Shown here piece after piece: positions 50,186-58,597 of a stretch of 64,000 nt of DNA. Under the pieces are notes generated by a model. It had not been told where the DNA came from. It searched no databases and saw only the letters and a program-made list of their open reading frames with translations. Position 1 is the stretch's first letter, and every line of letters begins with the position of its first letter. Source of the stretch: Campylobacter cuniculorum DSM 23162 = LMG 24588 (lineage in GTDB: Bacteria > Campylobacterota > Campylobacteria > Campylobacterales > Campylobacteraceae); contig NZ_CP020867.1 in the NCBI RefSeq assembly GCF_002104335.1, forward strand, positions 186,001 to 250,000. Reading direction: 5' to 3'. The position numbers were made by a program, and so were the translations under genes.

Positions 50186-51395
50186 TTTGTATGCTTGCAA
50201 ACGTTAAATTTAAGAGTTCTTTATGATTTTTTATATAAGCATTGAGTGCTTTTAACTCAATTTTTTGAATTTTTTCAAGCTCCTTTTTGTAATGCCCCAA
50301 TGGCAAACCTTGATAATACTCGCTCAATGAAAGAGCCAATCTCTTGCTCAAACTCTCATAACGCAAAGGAGTGTTGCCGATGATAAAATTCTTAGCCTGA
50401 TTAAGACTGGTTTCATCAACTCCTTTTTGAATAAAATCTTTAAAAATCTCTCTGATGAGGTTTTTAGCTTCGTTTGCATTTTCATTTTTGGTCTGCAAAT
50501 ATCCAAAAATTCGTTTGTAGGATAAAGTCATATCTAACATCGCATAGGCTGAATAAGCCAAGCCTCTTTTCACACGAATTTCCTCCATAATTCTTGATCC
50601 AAATCCGCCTTGTCCTAAGATGAAAAGTGCAATTTTTCCAAGATGCAAATCCTCATCTTTGAAATTTGCAAAAAAAGGTGCTGCAAAATAAATATAAGCT
50701 TGTTCGCTCTCTTTTCTTATAAGAATTTCATCCTGATTTTTTGAATTAAGATGATAAGTTTTATCTGCAAGAGTCTTGCCTTTATCAAGCCCTTCTAAGA
50801 TTTTTAAGACAAAATTTTTACCTTCATTAAGACTTAAATCCCCTCCTAAAGTGATGATAAGATTATTTAAATGAATGTGTTTTTTATGAAAGTTTTTAAG
50901 ATGATTAAGAGAAATAGAATGGATGCTTTGTTCGTCTCCATCATTAGGGCTTTGGAATTCTTTATAATCAAAAATTTTAGAATTGAGTAAATTTTTTGCT
51001 AAATAATCAAAATCGCTGTTTTTACTCGCAAGTTCGCCCAAAGAATTGAGTTTGATTCTCTTTAAAATTTTTTCCTCAAAACGTGGATTTTTAAGCAAAT
51101 CACATAAGGCTTTAGCTGCTGCATTTTTATGTTCTTTGAGTAAAGAAAGATTGATTTCTAAGTTTTCAAAACCACTATTTGCGTCTAAATTAATCGCTTT
51201 AAATTCTAAATTTTTGAAGAATTTATCATCAACACCTTCATTAAGAAGTTTTGCAAACATTCTTGCAAGTCCAGCCACTTCATCAAAACTTCTGCCACAA
51301 TTTTTAAAAATAAGCTTTAAAATAATAATAGGAAAATCCCTATTTTCTTCAAAAATAAAAGGAATTTTAATTTTTTTAATCTCTAAATATTGCAT
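50175..51395 (-). CDS. M16-family peptidase-like protein without the zinc motif
   Basis: 406 residues with the two-lobe M16 plan. At the place of the HxxEH zinc site the sequence is VAGLARMFAKLLNEG, with no histidines or the glutamate pair, so it is probably catalytically silent. The C-terminal lobe keeps the R/Y motif of inactive partners (GFGSRIMEEIRVKRGLAYSA). Such proteins often pair with an active M16 protein, none of which is next to it. Position matches Cj0463. Adjoins mqnC by one base. Confidence 0.86.
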   Translation of the reverse strand: MQYLEIKKIKIPFIFEENRDFPIIILKLIFKNCGRSFDEVAGLARMFAKLLNEGVDDKFFKNLEFKAINLDANSGFENLEINLSLLKEHKNAAAKALCDLLKNPRFEEKILKRIKLNSLGELASKNSDFDYLAKNLLNSKIFDYKEFQSPNDGDEQSIHSISLNHLKNFHKKHIHLNNLIITLGGDLSLNEGKNFVLKILEGLDKGKTLADKTYHLNSKNQDEILIRKESEQAYIYFAAPFFANFKDEDLHLGKIALFILGQGGFGSRIMEEIRVKRGLAYSAYAMLDMTLSYKRIFGYLQTKNENANEAKNLIREIFKDFIQKGVDETSLNQAKNFIIGNTPLRYESLSKRLALSLSEYYQGLPLGHYKKELEKIQKIELKALNAYIKNHKELLNLTFASIQNEG

Positions 51396-52441
51396 TAAAA
51401 CCTTTCCAAAATTTCATAAGCTGTATTGCGTTTAGCAGGAACTTCACCTAAATTTCTAATCAATCTTATCATTTCATCTTGATTCATTTTATAACTCGCT
51501 CCAGCTGCAGAAACGACATTTTCCTCCATCATTGTTGAACCCAAATCATTGGCTCCAAATTTCAAAGCAAGTTGTCCTATTAAAGAGCCCTGCGTGACCC
51601 AAGAGCTTTGTAAATTTTTAAAATTATCCAAATAAAGCCTTGCAATTGCGAGGAGTCTTAGATATTTGTTTGAGCTTTGTTTTTGAATTTGAGGATAATC
51701 TTGAATGAGTTTGGTGTTTTCACTTTGAAAAGACCATAAGATAAAAGCTCTAAATCCTTGCGTTTCATCTTGTAAATTGCGTAAATATTCTAAATGTTCT
51801 ATAATCTCTTCATCGCTTTCTAAGGTTCCAAACATCATTGTAGCTGTGCTTTTCATACCGATTTTATGAGCATTTTTATGCACTTCAAGCCAAGTGGCTG
51901 TATCACATTTGTTCGGAGCAATGAGTTTTCTTACTCTATCGCTTAATACTTCAGCCCCCGCTCCGGGAATTGAAAAAAGCCCCTTATCTTTAAGTCTTTG
52001 CAAAACTTCGGTGATAGAAATTTTAGAAGCTTTGGCAATATAAGCAATCTCAACCGCAGAAAAGCCATGTATAGTGATATTAGGGTAATGCTCTTTTATC
52101 CAAGAAACCAAATTTTCATACCATTCTATCTTAAGCTTAGGATGCACTCCACCTTGAAATAGAATTTGCGTCCCGCCTATGGCTTCTAATTCCTCGATTT
52201 TTTTGCCTATTTCTTCAAAACTTAAAATATAAGCATCATCTTCTTTATGATGGCGATAAAAAGCACAAAAAGAGCAGTCAATACAACAAACATTGGTATA
52301 ATTAATATTTCTATCCACAATAAAACTCGTGATTTTTTCAGGATGAAGTTCTAGTTTTTTTGCATAAGCTCTTTCTCCAAGTTCAACTAAAGAGCTATTT
52401 TTAAGCAAATTTAAAGCTTCTTTTTTATCAAGTCTTTTCAA
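51395..52441 (-). CDS. mqnC: Cyclic dehypoxanthinyl futalosine synthase MqnC
   Basis: Radical SAM enzyme of the futalosine menaquinone route. 348 residues. Cluster cysteines C52, C56 and C59 in CCIDCSFCAFYRHH; also GGTQILFQGGVHPKLKIEWY, SIPGAGAEVLSDRVR and a conserved C-terminus. MqnC rather than MqnE is chosen from QGGVHP and GAEVL. Works with mqnD (41.2 kb) and mqnP (24.6 kb). Confidence 0.9.
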   Translation of the reverse strand: MKRLDKKEALNLLKNSSLVELGERAYAKKLELHPEKITSFIVDRNINYTNVCCIDCSFCAFYRHHKEDDAYILSFEEIGKKIEELEAIGGTQILFQGGVHPKLKIEWYENLVSWIKEHYPNITIHGFSAVEIAYIAKASKISITEVLQRLKDKGLFSIPGAGAEVLSDRVRKLIAPNKCDTATWLEVHKNAHKIGMKSTATMMFGTLESDEEIIEHLEYLRNLQDETQGFRAFILWSFQSENTKLIQDYPQIQKQSSNKYLRLLAIARLYLDNFKNLQSSWVTQGSLIGQLALKFGANDLGSTMMEENVVSAAGASYKMNQDEMIRLIRNLGEVPAKRNTAYEILERF

Positions 52442-52717
52442 ATTTTTCCTTTGACTTAAATTTAAAAGGATTATAGCATTTAAAATTAAATCAATTTTGT
52501 ATTATAAATCCAAGGTTCATAACTTTATTGTTTAATTTAGAGTGTATTTTAATTTTTTAAATTGTTTTTTATCGTAAGTTTTTTAAGAATTTTTAGTAAA
52601 TGCTATTTTTATCTGTAGTTAAAAAATTGCAAAAATTATCAATGTAAGTTTTATCTAAAATACATTTTGACAAGTTTTATGTTCTGTATAAGAGCTTATA
52701 TTTAAACTTAAAAACAT

Positions 52718-53095
52718 TCAATGATAGCGATATTTTAAGAAATAAGGATTATGAAAATTTTTACAAAGAATTTTGTAATTTTGCTCATCAAAAATGATTC
52801 CACCGGTATTAAAATAAGTGTAAAGAGTAGAAAATTTTTGTTTGAAATCAAACAAAGAATCATCTTTTTTAAATCCTCCTCCTAAAATACAAAATTTACA
52901 AGCTTTTTGTGAAGCATATTCAAAGAAAAAATCCAAAAGAACCGCATTAGCATGAGATTCTAAAGTGTTAGCACTAAGATGATAATAAGAAAAGTCCTTG
53001 TGTAAGAAAAAGGAGGCATAGGCGAGAATTTCATTTCCAAGACTTGCTTTTAAAACTTTGTATTCTTTAAAATATAAACAAGGTGAAATTAATAA
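52718..53095 (-). pseudogene. 3' fragment of a GNAT/FemAB-like acyltransferase gene
   Basis: The open frame (from about 53090 to the stop at 52718) reads EYKVLKASLGNEILAYASFF, then FSYYHLSANTLESHANAVLL, then FCILGGGFKKDDSLFDFKQK: the C-terminal half of an N-acyltransferase of the FemAB/GNAT kind. No start or N-terminal half is present; a stop precedes it and the sequence upstream is non-coding. It is a remnant, lying between mqnC and the prophage end. The 276 bp between it and mqnC show nothing recognisable. Confidence 0.65.
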
Positions 53096-53434
53096 AATTT
53101 ATCAAAAGCCACAAATAAGCCCATTTTAATTAATTTCAATTATTTCAATTGTAGATTTTACAACATATTTAAAAAAACAATCAAACACCCATTTAATAGG
53201 TATTTAATCGATATAAAAAATCAAAGAACGCTTTAAAGCTCTGCCAAAATGTGCCATTAAAGACAATTTTTCTTAAAACAAGCTTTAAAAATATCTCCTA
53301 TTTTAAAATAAAATTTTTAATTTGTCAAGGGCTATCAACAAAACTCAAAAACACCATAAGCTTAAGCATACAAACCAAAATACGATTTTAAGGGCTTTCA
53401 ACATTGCAAAACACCAAAGCACTAAAGACGCATA

Positions 53435-53530
53435 GAAGTGAATGCTAAAGACACTAAAGGCTTCTTATTTCTGCGATAGATAGCTAGAGTATAATGATAT
53501 TTCCATATAGTGTTATCTCCACAAGCATAA
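53435..53530 (-). mobile_element. Second IS200/IS605-type remnant (tnpB 3' end and right end)
   Basis: On the minus strand YACGDNTIWKYHYTLAIYRR is the TnpB C-terminal zinc-finger-proximal pattern (xACGD), followed by AATAAGAAGCCTTTAGTGTC and TTTAGCATTCAC, the typical right-end sequence. It matches the relic at 1440-1580 in IYRRNKK and GTCTTTAGCA. The rest of tnpB is absent. The DNA from 53096 to 53434 shows nothing recognisable. Confidence 0.65.
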
Positions 53531-53739
53531 TTTCGGTTAAAAGTTAGTTTTGCATTTTACATTTTTCACAAAACGCAAAATAACGCCCGATAAAGCCCAT
53601 TTAAGTCAAATCAAAAAACAAACATTTTTTATTTTTTTGTTTTCATATACCCTCGCTCTTGTGTGGGGCGACTTAGAAAACGCAACAAAAAGCACAAAAC
53701 GCTTCATTTTGTGCATCTGTGGGGCGACTTGAAAAGGAT

Positions 53740-54240
53740 TATAGGGTTCAAAAAAAGGATTATGAACTTTGAAATTGTGGCAAAGACTCAAAAAATCAAG
53801 TTTAATGTGAGTTTGTGTCTTTAATAATTTAAGCAGGAGCTTGAGTCTTTAAGGTTAAAAAACCAAGCTTAAAAGGTTCAAAAAAGGATTAGAGTCTTGC
53901 GGACTTTCAGGGCTGTCTTTTTGTGGGTGCTATCGCCTTGCAACGCGTCGTCTGCATTATCAGCGTCTTGTCTTTCACTCTCTTGCTCTTTTTTATATTG
54001 CTCTTATGCGATTTTTAAGCTTTCAAGCACAGAATAAAACGCGTCTTAAAATCTCATCATTTTCACTCTTTAACGCTTCATCATTCAGTTTTTCTCTAAA
54101 TGCATTCACATTTTCATTCATTGTCTTCTCCTTTTACATTGTCTAAAATCAAATGCACCAACGCTTCAAACTCAAAACGCAAAGCCTCATCATTCAAAGT
54201 CTCTTTAAAGCTCTCAAGCAAGGCGTTAAAGCCTCATCCT
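53740..54240 (-). pseudogene. Decayed third copy of the coiled-coil gene cassette
   Basis: 54240-54124 matches the 3' end of the 483-residue gene (ends LILDNVKGEDNE). An ATG at 54121 then opens MNENVNAFREKLNDEALKSE as in both intact genes, but the frame continues DEILRRVLFCA and stops at 54023. Further left, 53763-53786 (TTTGAAATTGTGGCAAAG) and about 53890-53990 match interior sequence of the 483-residue gene (59735-59800). So this is a broken tandem copy, separated from the intact pair by the spanin genes. Confidence 0.75.
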
Positions 54241-54377
54241 TTCATACGCAAAAGCGTGATAATCTTGATTGTTCTGCATTCTGTGCGATTTTTAAACTGA
54301 CAAGCAAAACAATCAAGACGCTTAGTTTTCTGCCAAAAGAGATTAAAACACTCCTTTATTTTATGACATTTTTAAAC

Positions 54378-54629
54378 TCACTCGCCACTCGTGCAACTTT
54401 TAGCGATGTATTCCACTTCCAAATAATAAGTACTCAAGCGTTTCGCACTGCTTAAATCATTATTAAATCGCGGTTTTTTTGGGACTTTTAGCGGACATTT
54501 GATGGGCACTTTCACCTCTTGATATTCTGTTTTTATCATCAGCTCTTTTTTTGCACTGCAACCTAAAAATATGTGCATTAAAAGCAAAGAAACAAAACAA
54601 AAAATTATAAATTTTAAAATCGTTTTCAT
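54378..54629 (-). CDS. Outer-membrane spanin-like lipoprotein (Rz1-like)
   Basis: 83 residues. Signal sequence with lipobox IFLGC (cysteine about 24) followed by a proline-containing periplasmic section (VKVPIKCPLKVPKKPRFNND). Small lipoproteins of this kind downstream of a membrane-anchored coiled-coil gene are outer spanins, which fuse the membranes at lysis. GAGGAG precedes the ATG, directly next to the 8-bp repeat array. Identity rests on architecture and position. Confidence 0.75.
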   Translation of the reverse strand: MKTILKFIIFCFVSLLLMHIFLGCSAKKELMIKTEYQEVKVPIKCPLKVPKKPRFNNDLSSAKRLSTYYLEVEYIAKSCTSGE

Positions 54630-54640
54630 TTTTACTCCTC

Positions 54641-54720
54641 AAACTCTCAAACTCTCAAACTCTCAAACTCTCAAACTCTCAAACTCTCAAACTCTCAAAC
54701 TCTCAAACTCTCAAACTCTC
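54641..54720. repeat. Ten perfect tandem copies of an 8-bp unit
   Basis: AAACTCTC repeated ten times, with imperfect copies (CTCCTC) on each side. On the coding strand of the outer spanin gene it reads GAGAGTTT and ends 11 bp before the ATG, immediately upstream of the ribosome-binding site. Every frame through it contains TGA, so it is not coding. A change in copy number would alter the leader length. Confidence 0.95.
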
Positions 54721-54729
54721 AAACTCCTC

Positions 54730-55027
54730 GCCTATTTTCAAAGGCTCTTTTAAGCCTCAAATCCCGCTTTTTCATCTCTTTTTCATCTCTTGCCCTGCTA
54801 AAAACCTTTAAAATTTCACCTCAAAGAGCTTCACATCTTGCAACAAAGCCATTTCAAGAGTTGAGTTTGTGCTTTTTCAAACATTTTTTCACAAAATTTT
54901 TCCGCTTTGAGTGAGAGCATTTACTTAAAAAATGTTTAAGCCCCTTTAGGTAGAAATATAAGCGTCTTTAATGTTTGAGTGATTCACATCCTCTCATAAA
55001 ACTCATAAACAAAAACACCAAAAAAAC
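54730..55027. other. Gap between the spanin genes
   Basis: 298 bp with only very short ORFs (under 20 codons) on the minus strand, e.g. one beginning MKKRDLRLKRAFENRR that stops at the 8-bp array. No endolysin or holin is visible here; probably decayed sequence. Confidence 0.45.
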
Positions 55028-55393
55028 TTAATTTGCCTTGCTTAAAACATTAAATAAATCCTTAAAGCTCTTAAGCTCATTTTCACAATTTTGCAAAGCC
55101 CCCAAATGCTCATCTTTCTTAAAATCAATCCGCTCTAACGCTTCCATCGCCACTTCATCGCGTTCATAAGAAACGATTTTAAGTCTCTCTATCGCTTCAT
55201 TTTGTGCTAAAATCTGTTTTAAAGCCTCGTTTTTTTCATTCTGCAAATGCAAATTTTTAAGCTGCTCTTTTTGAAAATCCGCACTCAAAAGCTCATTTTG
55301 TGTGTAAAAAATCGCACACAACACCCCCAAAGCGATAATAATCATTATTTTTATATCAATGAAACTCGTTATAAGAGAACTCAAAGAAAACAT
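55028..55393 (-). CDS. Inner-membrane spanin-like protein (Rz-like)
   Basis: 121 residues: one N-terminal membrane helix (about 14-32, KIMIIIALGVLCAIFY) and a long periplasmic coiled coil (NEKNEALKQILAQNEAIERL). Upstream AAGGAGGGC gives a strong ribosome-binding site. With the lipoprotein at 54378-54629 it forms a plausible separated Rz/Rz1 pair. A generic membrane-anchored phage protein is the alternative. Confidence 0.7.
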   Translation of the reverse strand: MFSLSSLITSFIDIKIMIIIALGVLCAIFYTQNELLSADFQKEQLKNLHLQNEKNEALKQILAQNEAIERLKIVSYERDEVAMEALERIDFKKDEHLGALQNCENELKSFKDLFNVLSKAN

Positions 55394-55580
55394 TTGCCCT
55401 CCTTTTAGTGTTTTTTTGCAATGCTTTAAACCGCATTTTTTAATGTTTTTTGCGTTTGTGTAACGTTTTATTTCGCATTTTCACACAATTTTCACAAAAC
55501 ATAAAGCCTCCAAAAGCATTAAATCCCCTTTTAAAGCCCTTTAAACGCATTTAAAACGCCCTTTTCACAAAAACAAACAC

Positions 55581-58500
55581 TTATTTATATTTATTTTGTA
55601 TGTTTGTTGTCTGGGTTACAAAATAAGTGATTAAATTTGTTATATCACTCACTTTTACAGCTTGCGTTGCGGTTTTATACGCACCCGTCCATTGTGTTTT
55701 AACCGCATTCATCGCTTCAAGTGCTGCAGCCTCGCCATTGAATTTTATCGTTTTAGCTAAGTTTGTCTTTGTCGTGTTAAAATCTGTCTTTAAGGCATTC
55801 AAAGCGTCTTCAAGCCCCCCCCCTAGTTTTTCAATGACTTGCTTCACTAAAGAATCAATAATCACATCATCATCAATCATCAAAGTCTCTCTTTGCTCTT
55901 CACTCAACGCAAACAAATGATGCACCTGCAATACATCATTGAGTTTAAACGCCTCTTTTAAAGGGGCTTTGATATAAGAGATATTTATCCTTAAGCGTTT
56001 AATGTCTTGCTCTAAAGACGCGTTTGATTGCTCAAGGGCAACACTCTCATCATAAAGCTCTACTAAATGATGATTCAAACTCTCTCTTTGCATATCTTGC
56101 TCGTGTTCTTCCTTGCTTAAAGTGTGCTCTGCGATTGTGCCTTGTAAAGTTTCAAGCTCACTCTTTGCTGTTTGAGCTAAACTTTGTTTATTTGTCAAAG
56201 CCTCGTTTAAAGTCGTTAAATCCTCGCTGTCTGGGTTTTGTTCGGTCGTGTTTTTAATCTGTAGTTGTAACATCGCTATTTGTAAATTAAGCTCATTATA
56301 CTTTTGAGTCTTTGTTTCAAGTGTGCTCTTTTCACTCTCAAGCTCTGTTTCTAAATCCTCAATGCTTTCACAATGCTCTTCATAACGTGCTTTTATCTCA
56401 AAATTTTCTTTCACAAGCTCTAAGTTCTCAAGCGTTTCTTCCGCATTTTTTATCGCTTCATTTTGTTTTTCGATGGCTTTGAGTTGTGAGCGGATTTGTT
56501 CGTTTTTAGCCTTAACTTCGGCTTGTTTTGTCGCTAAAGACGCTTTATCGTCCAAAGCCTCATCCAAATCATCCGCCTTTGTCTCAATGCTTTGTTTTAA
56601 GGCTTGTATGTCTGTGTTTAATTGATTGCGTTCGCTCTCATAAGTGCTTAAAGTCGTTTGCAAACTCTCAAGCTCTGTTTTTAAACTCTCAATCGTGCCT
56701 TTTTGTGTTGTGATGGCTGTGTTTTGAGTCTCAATGCCCTTTTTAAGCTCTCTTTTATGCAAAACAAAGGCTTTAAGCTCTTCTTTTAAAGCAAGTTTAT
56801 TTTCTTTGTCCGATTCTTTGATGCGTTTAGTGCTTTCTTTGGTTTGAAGTTCGCTCTCTTTGTTCTCAAGCTCACTCTGTTTTGTGCTTTTTGTCTCTTC
56901 ATCGGCACTCTCAAGCTCTGTTTTTAAAGTTGCGATTTGCGTTTGCAAAGTTTCTATTTCACTCGTTAAAGTCGTAATCTCGCCTTCAAGTGTGCTCAAA
57001 GCGATTTTATTATCTTTATAGGCTTGTTCTTTTTCAGTGAGTAAGCTTGTGAGCATTGACAACTTACTCGCCGCTGTGATTTGCTCTTTTGTGCTTGTAA
57101 TTTTTGCTTTTAAAGTCTCATTTTCTGTTATTAAAGCCTGTTTGCTCGTTGAGCGTTGAGCGATGGACGCGTCAAGCTCTGCGATTTGAGCTTCTATCTC
57201 ACTCGTATCTTGCTGGGCGGTCTCTAAAATGCCTTTTTGCGTTGTGGCTTCGTTCTTTTGAGTCGTTAAAGTCTCAATCTCACCTTCAAGTCCTGCGATT
57301 TTGCGTTCATTTTCAATGATTTTACTTTCACATCTTGCAATCTCAAAAAACATACAAGGCAATTTTTTATCAAGTTTTGAAAGTGCGGTTTTTGCAGAAG
57401 GCAAATCTGTATCATTTGTTTGCTTTAAAAGTATTTCTATCTCCTCTTTACGGCTTTGTTTTTCTTGCTTTAACTCTTCATTGCGTTGTTTTTGTGAAGT
57501 TTTTAAAGCAAGTTCAGCTTCCTTTGAGGCTTTAAGCTCATTGTCTTCGCAAAGTTCTATCTCGGTCGTTAGATTTGTAATGCTTAGTTCTAACTCCTCT
57601 AATGTGCTCTCAATATTTGGCAAATCCGTTTCAAGCTGGGTTTTTTCTGCATTCAAAGACACAATCAAGGCTTCAAATTGTGCGATTTTGCGTTCTAAAT
57701 TCTCTTTTTCTGTATTCAAAGCGTCTTCAAGAGCACTTAAATCTTTTTGAATGTCTTCAGCTTTAACTTGCAACTGCTCTTTTTGAGCGTTGTTTTGAGC
57801 GATTTGTGCGTTTTTTATCGCAATGTCATTTTCAAGCTCTGCAACCTGTGAGAGTTCAAGCTCATCGGGTTCTTTCAAATTTGCAACATCGCCGCATTTA
57901 TCAAATAAAAACTCTGTGCTTTTATGCAATTTATCCACATAAGCCTTTGTTGCTCCGTGCTGGGCTTCTTTAGGATAAAGGGCATTACTCACGGCTTCTT
58001 TAGCGTCTTTAACGTCTTGCTCTTTTTCTTTATAAAGAGCATCTTGCGTTGCGATTTCTTGTTTTTTTTCTGCTAAATCCTGCATTAATTGCTCTTGTTG
58101 CTCTGCGTTTTCACTCTGTTGCGTTTTAAGCGTATTAAGTGTTTGCTCATCTTGTAAAAGCTCATTTTCAAGCTGGGCTTTTTTTGCATTCAAAGCGTCC
58201 TCATCGCGTAAAATCACGCGTGAAAAAAGCAAAGTTAAAGATTCTTGCTGTTCGGGCGTGAGTTTTGTTTTAAAACTTTCATAACTTTGCACGATTGATT
58301 CTGCATTTTCTAAGCTCTCGCTCATTTGGGGCAAAAGTTCTTTTAAGCTCTCTTGCGGGTCTGGTTGTGCTGTGTCTTTTTGAGTGTTTTGTTCTGCTTT
58401 TAAACTTTCAAGCAAAGAGTCAAACTCACTCTTTAACGCTTCATCATTCAGTTTTTCTCTAAATGCATTCACATTTTCATCGCTTAAAATTTCATTTTCT

Positions 58501-58583
58501 AAACTTTCAAGCAAAGAGTCAAACTCACTCTTTAACGCTTCATCATTCAGTTTTTCTCTAAATGCATTCACATTTTCATTCAT
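55581..58583 (-). CDS. 1000-residue coiled-coil prophage protein with a G9 tract
   Basis: Almost entirely coiled coil from residue 1 to about 870, rich in Glu, Lys, Gln, Leu and Thr, with no signal peptide. Residues 1-75 are identical to the start of the neighbouring 483-residue protein and contain a tandem repeat (NVNAFREKLNDEALKSEFDS twice). The C-terminal domain (870-1000, LRINISYIKAPLKEAFKLND) looks globular. A G9 tract at codons about 921-923 (LGGGLEDALNA) makes it potentially phase-variable: G8 or G10 stop within a few codons. Starts inside the end of the upstream gene (8-bp overlap). Function unknown; a tail or virion structural role is inferred from its place between the connector and lysis genes. 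Confidence 0.8.
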   Translation of the reverse strand: MNENVNAFREKLNDEALKSEFDSLLESLENEILSDENVNAFREKLNDEALKSEFDSLLESLKAEQNTQKDTAQPDPQESLKELLPQMSESLENAESIVQSYESFKTKLTPEQQESLTLLFSRVILRDEDALNAKKAQLENELLQDEQTLNTLKTQQSENAEQQEQLMQDLAEKKQEIATQDALYKEKEQDVKDAKEAVSNALYPKEAQHGATKAYVDKLHKSTEFLFDKCGDVANLKEPDELELSQVAELENDIAIKNAQIAQNNAQKEQLQVKAEDIQKDLSALEDALNTEKENLERKIAQFEALIVSLNAEKTQLETDLPNIESTLEELELSITNLTTEIELCEDNELKASKEAELALKTSQKQRNEELKQEKQSRKEEIEILLKQTNDTDLPSAKTALSKLDKKLPCMFFEIARCESKIIENERKIAGLEGEIETLTTQKNEATTQKGILETAQQDTSEIEAQIAELDASIAQRSTSKQALITENETLKAKITSTKEQITAASKLSMLTSLLTEKEQAYKDNKIALSTLEGEITTLTSEIETLQTQIATLKTELESADEETKSTKQSELENKESELQTKESTKRIKESDKENKLALKEELKAFVLHKRELKKGIETQNTAITTQKGTIESLKTELESLQTTLSTYESERNQLNTDIQALKQSIETKADDLDEALDDKASLATKQAEVKAKNEQIRSQLKAIEKQNEAIKNAEETLENLELVKENFEIKARYEEHCESIEDLETELESEKSTLETKTQKYNELNLQIAMLQLQIKNTTEQNPDSEDLTTLNEALTNKQSLAQTAKSELETLQGTIAEHTLSKEEHEQDMQRESLNHHLVELYDESVALEQSNASLEQDIKRLRINISYIKAPLKEAFKLNDVLQVHHLFALSEEQRETLMIDDDVIIDSLVKQVIEKLGGGLEDALNALKTDFNTTKTNLAKTIKFNGEAAALEAMNAVKTQWTGAYKTATQAVKVSDITNLITYFVTQTTNIQNKYK
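55815..55823 (-). repeat. G9 tract in the 1000-residue coiled-coil gene
   Basis: Nine C on the plus strand. G10 gives a TGA within two codons, and G8 one within five, removing about 75 C-terminal residues. The sequenced length is the open state. Confidence 0.9.
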
Positions 58584-58597
58584 TGTCTTCTCCTTTT
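58359..58597 (-). repeat. 239-bp direct repeat, copy 2 (start of 1000-residue gene)
   Basis: Base for base the same as 59803-60041. Covers the ribosome-binding site, start codon and first 75 codons. Contains an internal tandem duplication of about 100 bp. Perfect identity indicates recent duplication or ongoing gene conversion. Confidence 0.95.

Noticed and set aside
53662-53731. Repeated TGTGGGGCGACTT (53662-53674 and 53719-53731) as an attachment site
   Set aside because: The two copies are only 57 bp apart and the other prophage end is outside the window, so no att assignment is possible.
54641-54720. 8-bp array as a coding repeat
   Set aside because: Every reading frame meets TGA within 24 bp, so it cannot encode a protein.
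54641-54720. 8-bp array as a CRISPR
   Set aside because: Units are contiguous without spacers, and no cas genes are present.
57301-57750. Plus-strand 149-codon ORF inside the 1000-residue coiled-coil gene
   Set aside because: Antisense to the coiled coil; its Ser/Phe/Leu-rich sequence is the mirror of Glu/Lys/Gln codons. No ribosome-binding site.
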